Shown here one piece after another: positions 8,623 through 17,413 of a DNA stretch of 64,000 bases. The stretch covers positions 496,001 to 560,000 of the forward strand of contig NZ_CP032101.1 in the NCBI RefSeq assembly GCF_003544855.1. Reading direction: 5' to 3'. The DNA comes from Malaciobacter marinus. GTDB taxonomy: Bacteria > Campylobacterota > Campylobacteria > Campylobacterales > Arcobacteraceae. Each line of letters starts with the position of its first letter. Positions within the stretch are counted from its first letter, which is position 1. The notes below the pieces were generated by a model that did no database searches, had not been told where the DNA came from, and saw only the letters and a list, made by a program, of their open reading frames with translations. The translations under genes and the position numbers were made by a program.

Positions 8623-9086
8623 CTAATTAATTCTTTTTTTGCTTTTAATTCAATTGCATCAATTTGTGAAATAAAGTGATTGTATGCAATATGGTGAGGA
8701 ATTGCTACTATTAGCCCTGCAATAGTTGTAATAAGTGCAATTGATATACCATTTGAAAATAGTGTTGGATCACCTAAACCTTGTGCTGTAATTGTTTCAA
8801 AGGCTTTAAATACTCCATATACAGTTCCTAAAAGTCCTAAAAGAGGAGCTACTGAAGCGATATTTTTTATATATGTTAAGCCAATTTCTAGTTTTTGAAC
8901 TTCATACTCTATTTGTGTTTTTAAATCGCTTTTTTCATCAAGTCTTAATTTGATTTTGTTAATCATCGCATTTTTTCTTGGAAGGGTAAAGAATTTCCAG
9001 ATGATAATAGTAAATCCAATTATATTTAAAAAGATTAAAATATAAACTATTATTCCACCTTTATCTATATATTCCATTAAATTCAT
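8619..9086 (-). CDS. exbB: ExbB/TolQ-family proton channel protein
   Basis: 155-residue MotA/TolQ/ExbB protein with three membrane segments (about 12-30, 75-95 and 113-135). The conserved core is visible as IASVAPLLGLLGTVYGVFKAF and ALITTIAGLIVAIPHHI. The short length fits the compact ExbB forms of Campylobacterota rather than the roughly 230-residue TolQ. The start at 9086 is preceded by AAAGGT. It is first in a two-gene operon with exbD and divergent from the PLP-enzyme gene. It supplies proton-motive energy to TonB-type transport. Confidence 0.87.
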   Translation of the reverse strand: MNLMEYIDKGGIIVYILIFLNIIGFTIIIWKFFTLPRKNAMINKIKLRLDEKSDLKTQIEYEVQKLEIGLTYIKNIASVAPLLGLLGTVYGVFKAFETITAQGLGDPTLFSNGISIALITTIAGLIVAIPHHIAYNHFISQIDAIELKAKKELIR

Positions 9087-9135
9087 AAAATACCTTTGTA
9101 TGTTTTTTGTTATTGTACAAAAATTATATTAATAA

Positions 9136-10038
9136 ATGGTACAATCACCTATGAAATTTACAGACTCACCTACACATAAAGTAACATTTAGACAACAAAA
9201 TATATATATTAAAAGAGATGATTTACTTCATAGTGATTTTTCAGGAAATAAAGCAAGAAAGTTTTACTATTTTTTAAAAAGTGATTTTAAAGATGTAAAA
9301 AAAATAGTATCTTATGGTTCTGCTCAAGCAAATTCACTTTACTCTATGTCAGTTTTAGCAAAGTTAAAAGGTTGGCAATTAGAGTTTTATGTAAAACATA
9401 TATCCAACTATTTAAAACAAAACCCTCAAGGTAATTATAAAGCTGCTTTAGAAAATGGTGCAAAAATTATAGAAAAAGATGAATCTTGTTTACATGAGTA
9501 TATATCAAAAAATTGTTTAGATGAAGAAAGTTTATATATTCAAGAAGGTGGTAGAGAAAAAGAAGCTTCTTTTGGAGTTGAGATTTTAGCAAATGAGATA
9601 AAAGATTGGCAAATAAAAAATAGTATTAAAAATTTAGTTGTATCTTTACCAAGTGGAACAGGAACAACTGCATTATTTTTACAAAAATATTTAGATTGCA
9701 AAGTTATTACTTGTCCTTGTGTTGGAAAAGAACAATATCTTAAAAAACAGTTTTTTTTATTGGAAAAAGATGAAACTCTTCATCCTATTATTTTAAATAC
9801 AGAAAAAAACTACCATTTTGGAAAACTTTACAATGAGTTTTATGAAATTTGGAGTGAACTCAAAAGTAGCACAAATATAGAGTTTGATTTACTTTATGAT
9901 CCACTTGGTTTCTTAACTCTTATTAATTCAAATTATTTTAACAATAAATATACAATACTCTATATCCACCAAGGTGGGCTTCTTGGAAATAACTCTATGA
10001 TTGACCGATATAAGAGAAAGTTGACTTTTAATAATTAA
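9136..10038 (+). CDS. PLP-dependent enzyme, ACC deaminase/D-cysteine desulfhydrase-like
   Basis: About 300 residues of the tryptophan-synthase-beta fold family. The likely PLP lysine is in DFSGNKARKFYY (about residue 39), the fold resembles 1-aminocyclopropane-1-carboxylate deaminase and D-cysteine desulfhydrase, and the phosphate-binding loop appears as LPSGTGTTALF. The true substrate cannot be read from the sequence. The start is uncertain: Met at 9136 lacks a Shine-Dalgarno site, and a TACAAT box at 9139-9144 would place the transcript start next to the second Met at 9151, suggesting either a leaderless message or an upstream promoter. It is divergent from exbB. Confidence 0.78.
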   Translation: MVQSPMKFTDSPTHKVTFRQQNIYIKRDDLLHSDFSGNKARKFYYFLKSDFKDVKKIVSYGSAQANSLYSMSVLAKLKGWQLEFYVKHISNYLKQNPQGNYKAALENGAKIIEKDESCLHEYISKNCLDEESLYIQEGGREKEASFGVEILANEIKDWQIKNSIKNLVVSLPSGTGTTALFLQKYLDCKVITCPCVGKEQYLKKQFFLLEKDETLHPIILNTEKNYHFGKLYNEFYEIWSELKSSTNIEFDLLYDPLGFLTLINSNYFNNKYTILYIHQGGLLGNNSMIDRYKRKLTFNN

Positions 10039-10041
10039 TGG

Positions 10042-10047
10042 TATAAT
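10042..10047 (+). promoter_or_regulatory. -10 box of the hybrid sensor gene
   Basis: TATAAT preceded by GG, 26 bases upstream of the TTG start. In this A+T-rich group a clear -10 without a -35 is the common promoter form. Confidence 0.5.
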
Positions 10048-10073
10048 TTTATAACACTTTTTAAAGGTATGAA

Positions 10074-12986
10074 TTGAGTATATTTAGGTGCATAATTTTT
10101 ATATATTTTATATTTTTTAATTATTCAATAGCAAATGAAACAAATAAAGTAACTATTCAATTAAATTGGAAGTATCAGTTTGAGTTCGCAGGTTATATTG
10201 CAGCAGTTGAAAAAGGTTTTTATAAAGATATAGGTTTTGATGTTACATTAAAAGAATTAACTAAAGATATTAATGTTGTTGATTTTGTAAAAAATAAAAA
10301 AGCTACTTTTGGAATTTATGATTCTTCAATTTTATCAGGATATGATAAAAAACAAGCAATTATTTTACTTGCAAATTATTTAAAAAAATCTCCTTTAGTT
10401 TTAATTACAAAACAAGATATATTTTCCCCTACAGATTTAAAAGATAAAAAAATATATATGACAGAATTTGAGTTTGAAAACTCTTCCTTATCAAGAGTTT
10501 TTCAAAAGTTTAATATCAAAAAAGATGATATAAATCTTATTTCATCTTTTAAGCCAATAGATGATTTTATATTAAAAAAAGCAGATGCTTTTTCAGCTTA
10601 TATTACAAATGAAACTTATTATTTAAATAAAAAAAGAATCCCTTATAATATTATTAGTCCATCAAATTATGAAATATATGGCTTTGGAGGAAACTTATTC
10701 TCTTCTTTAGAATATGTACAAAATAATCCTACAAAAATAAAAGATTTTATTAAAGCTACAAATAAAGGTTGGGAGTATGCACTTAAAAATAAAAAAGAGA
10801 TTATTGATATAATTTATAATAAATACTCAAAACTAAAAAGTAAAGAAGCTTTATTTTATGAAGCAAAAAAAATAGAAAAGGTAATGCTTTTAGATGCTTA
10901 CAAACTAGGAGAAGTTAGAAAAACAATTATTGAAGATGAACTAAAAAGAGCAAAAAATAAAAATTTAGTTGATAAATCTTTAACGATTAATGATATTGTT
11001 TTCTCCTTTAGTAAATACTCAAAAAATCATAGTTTTACTAATGAGGAAATTTATTATTTAAATAATAAAAAATCAATAAAAATGTGTGTTGATCCTTCTT
11101 GGATGCCATATGAAAAAATACAGAACAATAAGCATATAGGTATAATATCTGATTATATGAGATATTTTGAAAAACAAATAAAAACACCAATTTCACTATA
11201 TAAAACTAATTCTTGGCAAGATAGTTTAAGAGCTTTTAAAAATAAAAAGTGTGATATTATATCTGCCGTTTCAAAGACCAAAGATAGAAAAAAGATTATG
11301 AATATTACACAGTCATATCTTGATTATCATTTAGTAGTAGCTACAAGAGTTGAAGAGAGATTTTTTGATAGTTTAGATGATTTGCCAAATGATAAAACCT
11401 TAGCTATTGTTAAGGATTATAGACACTCTTCAATACTAAAAAAGAGATATCCAAATAAAAAATTTATATATGTATCTTCTGTTGATGAGGGCTTAGAAAA
11501 GTTATCAAAAAAAGAGATTTTTGGTTTTATTGATAGTATTACAAGTGTTGGTTATAAGATTCAAAAAGAGTATTTTTCACAATTAAAGATTGCAGGAAAA
11601 TTTGATGAAAAATATAGCCTAGGGGTTGGTGTTAGATCTGATGATAAATTGCTATTTTCAATTTTTGATAAATTAATCAATAAGCTTGATTCACAATCAA
11701 AAAATGAAATCTTGAAAAAGTGGATAAACTTCAATTATGAAAAGGGTTTTGATTATTCATCTTTTTGGAAAATATTTATAGTTTTTGCAATTATCGTTTT
11801 AGTTATTACATATAGATATAAAGAAGTAGTTGATAATAAACAAAAACTACAAAGACAAAGAAAAAAACTTGAAGAAAAGAATAAAGAGTTAAAGTTAACT
11901 CAAGAAGCTTTAAAAGAGTCTATTAGAAATTTTGAAGTGCTTCTTGATTCTACTATGGAAGCAGTTTTAGTATTCCAAGATCACAATTGTATTGATATAA
12001 ATAAAGTAGGATATAAACTTCTTGGTTATAAAAATAAAGAAGAAGTAATTGGACAAAATCTTTATCATCATGTTCATAATGATTTTATAGTTACATTAAA
12101 AGAGTCCTTAAATAAAAACCTTGACTCTTATGAAATAGAGTTTGTAAGAACAGATGGTACAACATTTCCAGCCCTTGTAAAAGATAGATATATTACTTTA
12201 AAAAATAAAAGAGTTAAGCTTTTTACAATAGTTGATTTAACAGAATTAAAAAGTAAAGAAAGACTTTTATTTAAGCAATCAAAACTTGCATCAATGGGTG
12301 AAATGATAGGAAATATTGCCCATCAGTGGAGACAACCACTTAGTCTTATTTCTACAATTGCAACAGGCTTAAAATTAAGAATTGAAACAAAAACAGAAAA
12401 TAAAGAAGAATCAGTTGAGTTTTTAGAAAAGTTAAATGTTACTGCACAACATTTATCATCAACTATTGATGATTTTAGAAACTTTTTTGCAGCAGATAAG
12501 AAAAAAGAGAGTTTTTTTGCATATTCATTGATTGAGCAAAATTTAGTTTTATTAGAGAGTATTTTTAAAACAAATTTTATAAATATAGAACAAAATATTG
12601 ATAAAACTTTACAATTAACAACATATAAAAATGAGTTAACACAAGCTCTTTTAAATATTTTAAATAATGCAAATGATGCTTTTAAAGAAAAAGATATGGA
12701 AGATAAATATATTTTCATAGATGTTGTTGAAAAGTCTAAAGAAGTAGTAATTTGTATAAAAGATAATGCTGGAGGCATTCCTGAAAATATTATAGAAAAT
12801 ATTTTTGAACCATATTTTACTACAAAACATAAAAGCGATGGAACAGGTATTGGTTTGTATATGACATATCAAATTATACATGAACACATTCATGGAAAAA
12901 TAGAAGTTTCAAATAGTAATTATATTTTTAATAAAAAGTCTCATAAAGGAGCAAAATTTACAATAACTATTCCTAGGAAATTATGA
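10074..12986 (+). CDS. Orphan sensor histidine kinase with two solute-binding sensor domains and a PAS domain
   Basis: 970 residues. Domain order: signal peptide (1-21); NMT1/THI5-like substrate-binding domain (about 23-250, beginning VTIQLNWKYQFEFAG); a second periplasmic domain of SBP_bac_3 type (about 333-555, beginning IKMCVDPSWMPYE); membrane helix (566-581); coiled coil; PAS domain (about 615-730); HisKA with the phospho-His near 749 (IAHQWRQPL); HATPase with N box LNNANDAF (about 862) and DNAGGIPEN. It probably reads small ligands in the periplasm. Start is TTG at 10074 behind AAAGGT; the nearby ATG leads straight to a stop. No response regulator lies beside it. Confidence 0.9.
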   Translation: MSIFRCIIFIYFIFFNYSIANETNKVTIQLNWKYQFEFAGYIAAVEKGFYKDIGFDVTLKELTKDINVVDFVKNKKATFGIYDSSILSGYDKKQAIILLANYLKKSPLVLITKQDIFSPTDLKDKKIYMTEFEFENSSLSRVFQKFNIKKDDINLISSFKPIDDFILKKADAFSAYITNETYYLNKKRIPYNIISPSNYEIYGFGGNLFSSLEYVQNNPTKIKDFIKATNKGWEYALKNKKEIIDIIYNKYSKLKSKEALFYEAKKIEKVMLLDAYKLGEVRKTIIEDELKRAKNKNLVDKSLTINDIVFSFSKYSKNHSFTNEEIYYLNNKKSIKMCVDPSWMPYEKIQNNKHIGIISDYMRYFEKQIKTPISLYKTNSWQDSLRAFKNKKCDIISAVSKTKDRKKIMNITQSYLDYHLVVATRVEERFFDSLDDLPNDKTLAIVKDYRHSSILKKRYPNKKFIYVSSVDEGLEKLSKKEIFGFIDSITSVGYKIQKEYFSQLKIAGKFDEKYSLGVGVRSDDKLLFSIFDKLINKLDSQSKNEILKKWINFNYEKGFDYSSFWKIFIVFAIIVLVITYRYKEVVDNKQKLQRQRKKLEEKNKELKLTQEALKESIRNFEVLLDSTMEAVLVFQDHNCIDINKVGYKLLGYKNKEEVIGQNLYHHVHNDFIVTLKESLNKNLDSYEIEFVRTDGTTFPALVKDRYITLKNKRVKLFTIVDLTELKSKERLLFKQSKLASMGEMIGNIAHQWRQPLSLISTIATGLKLRIETKTENKEESVEFLEKLNVTAQHLSSTIDDFRNFFAADKKKESFFAYSLIEQNLVLLESIFKTNFINIEQNIDKTLQLTTYKNELTQALLNILNNANDAFKEKDMEDKYIFIDVVEKSKEVVICIKDNAGGIPENIIENIFEPYFTTKHKSDGTGIGLYMTYQIIHEHIHGKIEVSNSNYIFNKKSHKGAKFTITIPRKL

Positions 12987-13032
12987 TTTTATATATTGAT
13001 TTAAGTCATTTTGAGTTTTACCTAATTTTGGA

Positions 13033-13038
13033 TATAAT
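13033..13038 (+). promoter_or_regulatory. -10 box of the aroK operon
   Basis: TATAAT about 31 bases before the aroK start, in the short gap after the sensor kinase. It would begin the aroK-hisD-DUF2018-polyprenyl synthase-hemA-proS transcript. Confidence 0.5.
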
Positions 13039-13068
13039 ATTAGCTTGTTATAAATCATAAGGAAAGTT

Positions 13069-13584
13069 TTGTTGAATAAAAGTAATATAATACTTATAGG
13101 TTTTATGGGAGTGGGTAAAGGTACAATTGCAAGAAGCCTTGTAAAAAACTCTTCGATGTTTGCTATAGATACTGATGATTTAATAGAAAGCATGGAAAAC
13201 CAAAAAATCAAAAAGATTTTTGAAGTTAATGGAGAAGCTTATTTTAGAACTTTAGAAAAGAAGTGTGCTTTATGGCTTGAAAACAATATAAAAGAAAACA
13301 CTATCATTTCAACTGGTGGAGGCTTTTATAAGCAAGATAATATCAAACAAATTGGAAAAATTATATATTTACAATCAAGTTTTGATGGTATTATAAATAG
13401 AATAAAAAATTCAGAAAATGCTCAAAAAAAGCTAAAAAAAAGACCACTTTTACAAAATATTGAAGAAGCAAAAAAACTTTTTGATATTAGAGTTAGTGAG
13501 TATGAAGCTATCGCAGATATAACAGTAAATGTAGAAAATCAAAATATTATAGATATAACAAATGAGATACTTAAAAACATATAG
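13069..13584 (+). CDS. aroK: Shikimate kinase
   Basis: Phosphorylates shikimate at the 3-position in the chorismate pathway. 171 residues; P-loop GFMGVGKGTIA (about residues 11-21), substrate-binding DTDDLIE, the FRTLEKKC arginine region, the STGGGF loop and the lid arginine in KKRPLL. Two consecutive TTG codons (13069 and 13072) can act as the start behind AAGGA; the second has slightly better spacing, which would shorten the protein by one residue. hisD follows after eight bases. Confidence 0.93.
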   Translation: MLNKSNIILIGFMGVGKGTIARSLVKNSSMFAIDTDDLIESMENQKIKKIFEVNGEAYFRTLEKKCALWLENNIKENTIISTGGGFYKQDNIKQIGKIIYLQSSFDGIINRIKNSENAQKKLKKRPLLQNIEEAKKLFDIRVSEYEAIADITVNVENQNIIDITNEILKNI

Positions 13585-13592
13585 AGGGAAAT

Positions 13593-14891
13593 ATGAAAAT
13601 TATTAGTACACAAAATGAAAATTTTAAACAAGAGTTTGATGAGATTTTAGGAAGAGCTAAAACTGATATAAAAGGTGTTTCATCAATAGTAACAAATATA
13701 ATAACAGAAATTATAGAAGAGAAAAATAGTGCTTTAAAAAGACATATTGAAAAGTTTGATAAATGGGAAGTAAAAAGTGATGATGAACTTTTGATTTCTA
13801 AAGATGATATGAAAAAAGCCTATGAGAATATAGATGAAAATTTAAAATCTGCACTACATAAAGCCTATGATAGAATTAAAGCTTACCATGAAAAACAGTT
13901 ACCAAAGTCTTGGATTGATTTTGAAAAAAATGGAACAATCTTAGGTCAAAAAGTTACTGCTGTTGATAGAGCTGGACTTTATATTCCAGGAGGAAAAGCA
14001 GCATATCCAAGTAGCTTACTTATGAATGCAATTCCTGCAATTGTTGCAGGAGTTGAAGAGATAGTAGTTTGTACGCCAACACCAAATAATGAAATAAATG
14101 AATTATTACTTGCTGCTTGTTATATTTGTAATATTTCAAAAGCATTTAAAGTTGGAGGAGCTAGCGCAATTGCTGCAATGGCATATGGAACAGAAACTAT
14201 TCCTAAAGTAGATGTAATAACTGGCCCTGGCAATATTTTTGTAGCAACTGCTAAAAAGTTGGTTTTTGGTGAGGTTAATATTGATATGATTGCAGGACCA
14301 AGTGAAATTGGAATTTTAAGTGATAGTACTGCAAAACCAAAATATCTTGCAATAGATTTATTATCTCAAGCAGAGCATGATGAAATGGCAAGTTCTATTA
14401 TGATTACAATAGATGAAAATATTGCAAAACAGACATCACTTGAAGTTGATAACTATTTAAAAACTTTAAGTAGAAGTGAAATTGCAAGAAAATCTATTGA
14501 TGAAAGAGGTGCAATTATTATTGCAAGTTCTATGGATGAAGCATGTGAACTTATGAATGAAATAGCTCCTGAACATTTAGAAGTTATGACTACAAATCCA
14601 TTTGAGCTTCTTTCAAAAATCAAACATGCAGGTGCTATTTTCTTAGGTGAAAATACTCCTGAACCAATTGGTGATTATATAGCTGGACCAAATCACACCC
14701 TTCCTACTGGAAGTACAGCTAAGTTTTATAGCCCACTAAATGTAGAAAACTTTATGAAAAAGTCTTCTATTATAAACTTCTCTTCTCAAGCAATTGATGA
14801 GTTAGGCGAAGCTTGTGCAATACTTGCTGATACAGAAGGGCTAACAGCTCACGCTGAGTCTGTAAGAGTAAGGTTAAAAAAGGATAATTAA
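13593..14891 (+). CDS. hisD: Histidinol dehydrogenase
   Basis: Catalyses the last two steps of histidine synthesis, L-histidinol to L-histidine with two NAD+. 432 residues, the usual length. The family signature is clear: GLYIPGGKAAYPSSLLM, DVITGPGNIFVATAKK, the zinc-ligand region LLSQAEHDE and the catalytic IAPEHLEV, then ILGENTPEPIGDYIAGPNH-type residues near 360 (seen as FLGENTPEPIGDY). A GAGGGAA site precedes the ATG. The stop overlaps the next start by one base (TAATG). Confidence 0.97.
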   Translation: MKIISTQNENFKQEFDEILGRAKTDIKGVSSIVTNIITEIIEEKNSALKRHIEKFDKWEVKSDDELLISKDDMKKAYENIDENLKSALHKAYDRIKAYHEKQLPKSWIDFEKNGTILGQKVTAVDRAGLYIPGGKAAYPSSLLMNAIPAIVAGVEEIVVCTPTPNNEINELLLAACYICNISKAFKVGGASAIAAMAYGTETIPKVDVITGPGNIFVATAKKLVFGEVNIDMIAGPSEIGILSDSTAKPKYLAIDLLSQAEHDEMASSIMITIDENIAKQTSLEVDNYLKTLSRSEIARKSIDERGAIIIASSMDEACELMNEIAPEHLEVMTTNPFELLSKIKHAGAIFLGENTPEPIGDYIAGPNHTLPTGSTAKFYSPLNVENFMKKSSIINFSSQAIDELGEACAILADTEGLTAHAESVRVRLKKDN

Positions 14892-15190
14892 TGTCAAAAT
14901 ACGATGCATTATTTGAAGATGAAGATGATATTTTTGCAGGTACTCCTCAATCGAAGTTTTTAGATGCAATAAGAAGTGCGAATACACAAATAGTAGACGA
15001 TGAATTAGATAAAATAATAGAAAAGTATGCAATTATGGAGTTAATTCTTAGTGAGAATAAAGATAATAGTTTTGATATAAATGAATTACTAGATAATTAT
15101 GCTTCAAATAATAGTGATAATGTTCATGAGATGAAAAAAAGTTTATATATTGAATTTACTGGAGAAGTAATTCAAAGATTAGATTCATAA
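14891..15190 (+). CDS. DUF2018-family small protein (HP0242-like)
   Basis: 99-residue acidic helical protein. The pattern FLDAIRSANTQIVDDELDKI followed by a second helix resembles the DUF2018 family restricted to Campylobacterota, whose H. pylori member HP0242 was solved as an intertwined, knotted homodimer. Function is unknown. Its position just before polyprenyl synthase, hemA and proS matches the H. pylori order HP0242-HP0238, which supports the identification. It starts on the last base of hisD and so is translationally coupled. Confidence 0.7.
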   Translation: MSKYDALFEDEDDIFAGTPQSKFLDAIRSANTQIVDDELDKIIEKYAIMELILSENKDNSFDINELLDNYASNNSDNVHEMKKSLYIEFTGEVIQRLDS

Positions 15191-15200
15191 GGTATTAGAA

Positions 15201-16097
15201 TTGATAGAATTAGAAAAAGTAAAAGCACAAATAAAAATTTTTGTGCAAGAGTGCAATGATAAAAAATGTTTAGAGTTATTAGATAAATTATCAACAGGAA
15301 AAATGTTAAGAAGTAAACTTGTAATTAAAATTGCAGGCCTTAGTGAAGAATCAATTAAATTATGTGCAGTTATTGAGATGATTCATGCTGCTTCACTTTT
15401 ACATGATGATGTAATTGATGAATCAGATACAAGAAGAGGAAAGCCATCTGTAAATGCGTTGTATGATGATAAAACAGCTATTATGTTTGGAGATGTTTTA
15501 TACTCAAAAGCTTTTACAGAATTGGCAAAAATGCCAACAGAAGTAGCAACTACTGTTTCAAGTGCTGTTACTCTTTTAAGTATTGGAGAGATGCTTGATG
15601 TTGATTTGACAAAAGAGTTTAATACTTCATATGAAAAATATTTAGATATGATTTATAAAAAAACTGCTTCATTAATTGAAGCTAGTGCAAAAGCTGCTGC
15701 TATTTTAGTAAATAAAGATAAAGATAAATTTGCTTTATATGGAAAAAATCTAGGTTTAGCTTTTCAAATGATTGATGATATTTTAGATATTACACAAGAT
15801 TCTCAAACTCTTGGAAAACCTGCACTTTTAGATTTTGTAGAAGGAAAGGTTACTATTCCGTATTTGCTTTTACACCAAAGAATAGATGAAAAAGCAAAAT
15901 TAGAATCACTTTATAAAAAAGAGTTATCAAAAGAAGATAGTTTGTGGATACAAAAGCAGATGAAAGATACAAAAGCTTTAGAAGATAGTATAAATCAGGC
16001 AAAAACTTTAGGCTTAGAAGCAATTAAAGCAGTTGAAAATGAAAAAGATGACTCATTGGTTCAAATTATGAAAGCTATGATAGAAAGAGAGTTTTAA
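15201..16097 (+). CDS. ispB: Long-chain polyprenyl diphosphate synthase
   Basis: Condenses isopentenyl diphosphate onto an allylic primer to make the isoprenoid tail of the respiratory quinone (menaquinone in this group). 298 residues. The first aspartate-rich motif is LLHDDVIDESDTRRG (about residues 68-82) and the second is FQMIDDILD (about 192). KMLRSKLV near the start is the diphosphate-binding region. Chain length is not certain from sequence; octaprenyl is the usual guess. Start is TTG at 15201 behind ATAAGGT. hemA follows two bases after the stop. Confidence 0.85.
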   Translation: MIELEKVKAQIKIFVQECNDKKCLELLDKLSTGKMLRSKLVIKIAGLSEESIKLCAVIEMIHAASLLHDDVIDESDTRRGKPSVNALYDDKTAIMFGDVLYSKAFTELAKMPTEVATTVSSAVTLLSIGEMLDVDLTKEFNTSYEKYLDMIYKKTASLIEASAKAAAILVNKDKDKFALYGKNLGLAFQMIDDILDITQDSQTLGKPALLDFVEGKVTIPYLLLHQRIDEKAKLESLYKKELSKEDSLWIQKQMKDTKALEDSINQAKTLGLEAIKAVENEKDDSLVQIMKAMIEREF

Positions 16098-16099
16098 TA

Positions 16100-17407
16100 A
16101 TGAGTTATTTAGTAATAAGTTTTTCGCATAAAAATACTGATATTCAAACAAGAGAGAAACTAGCTTTTCCGAATGAAGAAAATAAAGATAGATTTCTAAA
16201 GCAATTAAATAGTGAATCTGTTATTAAAGAAGCTATTTTATTATCTACATGTAATAGGGTAGAGATTATTATCTCTACCTCAAATATTTCATACGCAACA
16301 TCATTTATAATTCAAAGATTAGCACAATATTCACAATTGAATTATGACGATTTATTTGACAGGGCGGATGTTTATGATAATGAAGGTGCAATTCACCATC
16401 TATTTTCAGTAGCATCAGCTTTAGATTCACTTGTAATTGGTGAAACACAAATTGTAGGACAATTAAAAGATGCTTTTAGATTATCTCTTTCAAAAGGCTA
16501 CTGTCAACAAAATCTACCAAGGGCACTTCACTATGCATTTAAATGTGCAGCAGCAGTTAGAACTGCTACAAGCTTAGGAACTGGATCTGTCTCAGTTGCT
16601 AGTACAGCAGTATTAAAAGCAAAGGAAGTAGTTGATAATAAAGATGGAGTAAAAGCTTTAGTAATTGGTGCAGGAGAGATGAGTGAACTTACTGTTAAGC
16701 ACTTAATTTCTAAAGGTTTTGAAGTTACACTTATAAGTAGAGATATTAAAAAAGCAAAAATTTTAGCAAACACTTTTGAAGTTCATGTTGAAGTTGAAGA
16801 GTATAGCAACTTAAAAAAACTTTTAAATCATATTCCTGTAGTACTTACAGCAACAGGAGCACCATATCCAATAATTACAGAGGAAATGGTAACTGAATGT
16901 GAATTTGATAGATTTTGGTTTGATATTGCAGTGCCTAGAGATATTGATGAGATTGAATCACCAAATTTAAAGATATTTTCAGTAGATGATTTACAATTTA
17001 TTGTAAATTCAAATATGGAGTTAAAAGCAAAACAAGCAAAAACTGCATATGGAATTGTTGGGAAAATGTCAGTTGAGTTTTTTGATTGGTTAAAGACATT
17101 AGAAGTAGAACCTGTGATTAAGCATCTGTATATAAAAGGTGATGAGGTTATTGATAAAAAAGTCAATAATGCAATAAAAAAAGGTTTTATTAAAAAAGAG
17201 GATGAAGAGAATATTAGAAAACTATGTAAAACAGTTTTAGCGGAGTATTTGCATCAACCTTCGAAAAAAATGAAACATTTATCAAAAAATATGGAATGTG
17301 ATATTGTTTTAGGAGCAGTTCAATCAATGTTTAATTTAAATAGCGATTCAAATATGTTAAACAAATATAAATGCGAACACGCATTGAAAATAAATGAAAG
17401 AGGATAA
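16100..17407 (+). CDS. hemA: Glutamyl-tRNA reductase
   Basis: First committed step of tetrapyrrole synthesis by the C5 route: reduces glutamyl-tRNA to glutamate-1-semialdehyde with NADPH. 435 residues. The catalytic cysteine is C51 in LLSTCNRVEI; the substrate loop GETQIVGQLKDAF and the nucleotide-binding ALVIGAGEMSELTVKHL (about 192-208) are intact; the C-terminal dimerisation helices follow. Supplies heme for the catalase and the several c-type cytochromes in this window. proS begins six bases downstream, as in H. pylori HP0239-HP0238. Confidence 0.97.
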   Translation: MSYLVISFSHKNTDIQTREKLAFPNEENKDRFLKQLNSESVIKEAILLSTCNRVEIIISTSNISYATSFIIQRLAQYSQLNYDDLFDRADVYDNEGAIHHLFSVASALDSLVIGETQIVGQLKDAFRLSLSKGYCQQNLPRALHYAFKCAAAVRTATSLGTGSVSVASTAVLKAKEVVDNKDGVKALVIGAGEMSELTVKHLISKGFEVTLISRDIKKAKILANTFEVHVEVEEYSNLKKLLNHIPVVLTATGAPYPIITEEMVTECEFDRFWFDIAVPRDIDEIESPNLKIFSVDDLQFIVNSNMELKAKQAKTAYGIVGKMSVEFFDWLKTLEVEPVIKHLYIKGDEVIDKKVNNAIKKGFIKKEDEENIRKLCKTVLAEYLHQPSKKMKHLSKNMECDIVLGAVQSMFNLNSDSNMLNKYKCEHALKINERG

Positions 17408-17413
17408 TAGTTA

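Noticed and set aside
8239-9086. TolQ-TolR assignment for the ExbB/ExbD pair
   Set aside because: The channel protein is only 155 residues and no tolA, tolB or pal gene is adjacent; ExbBD is the better, though not certain, call.
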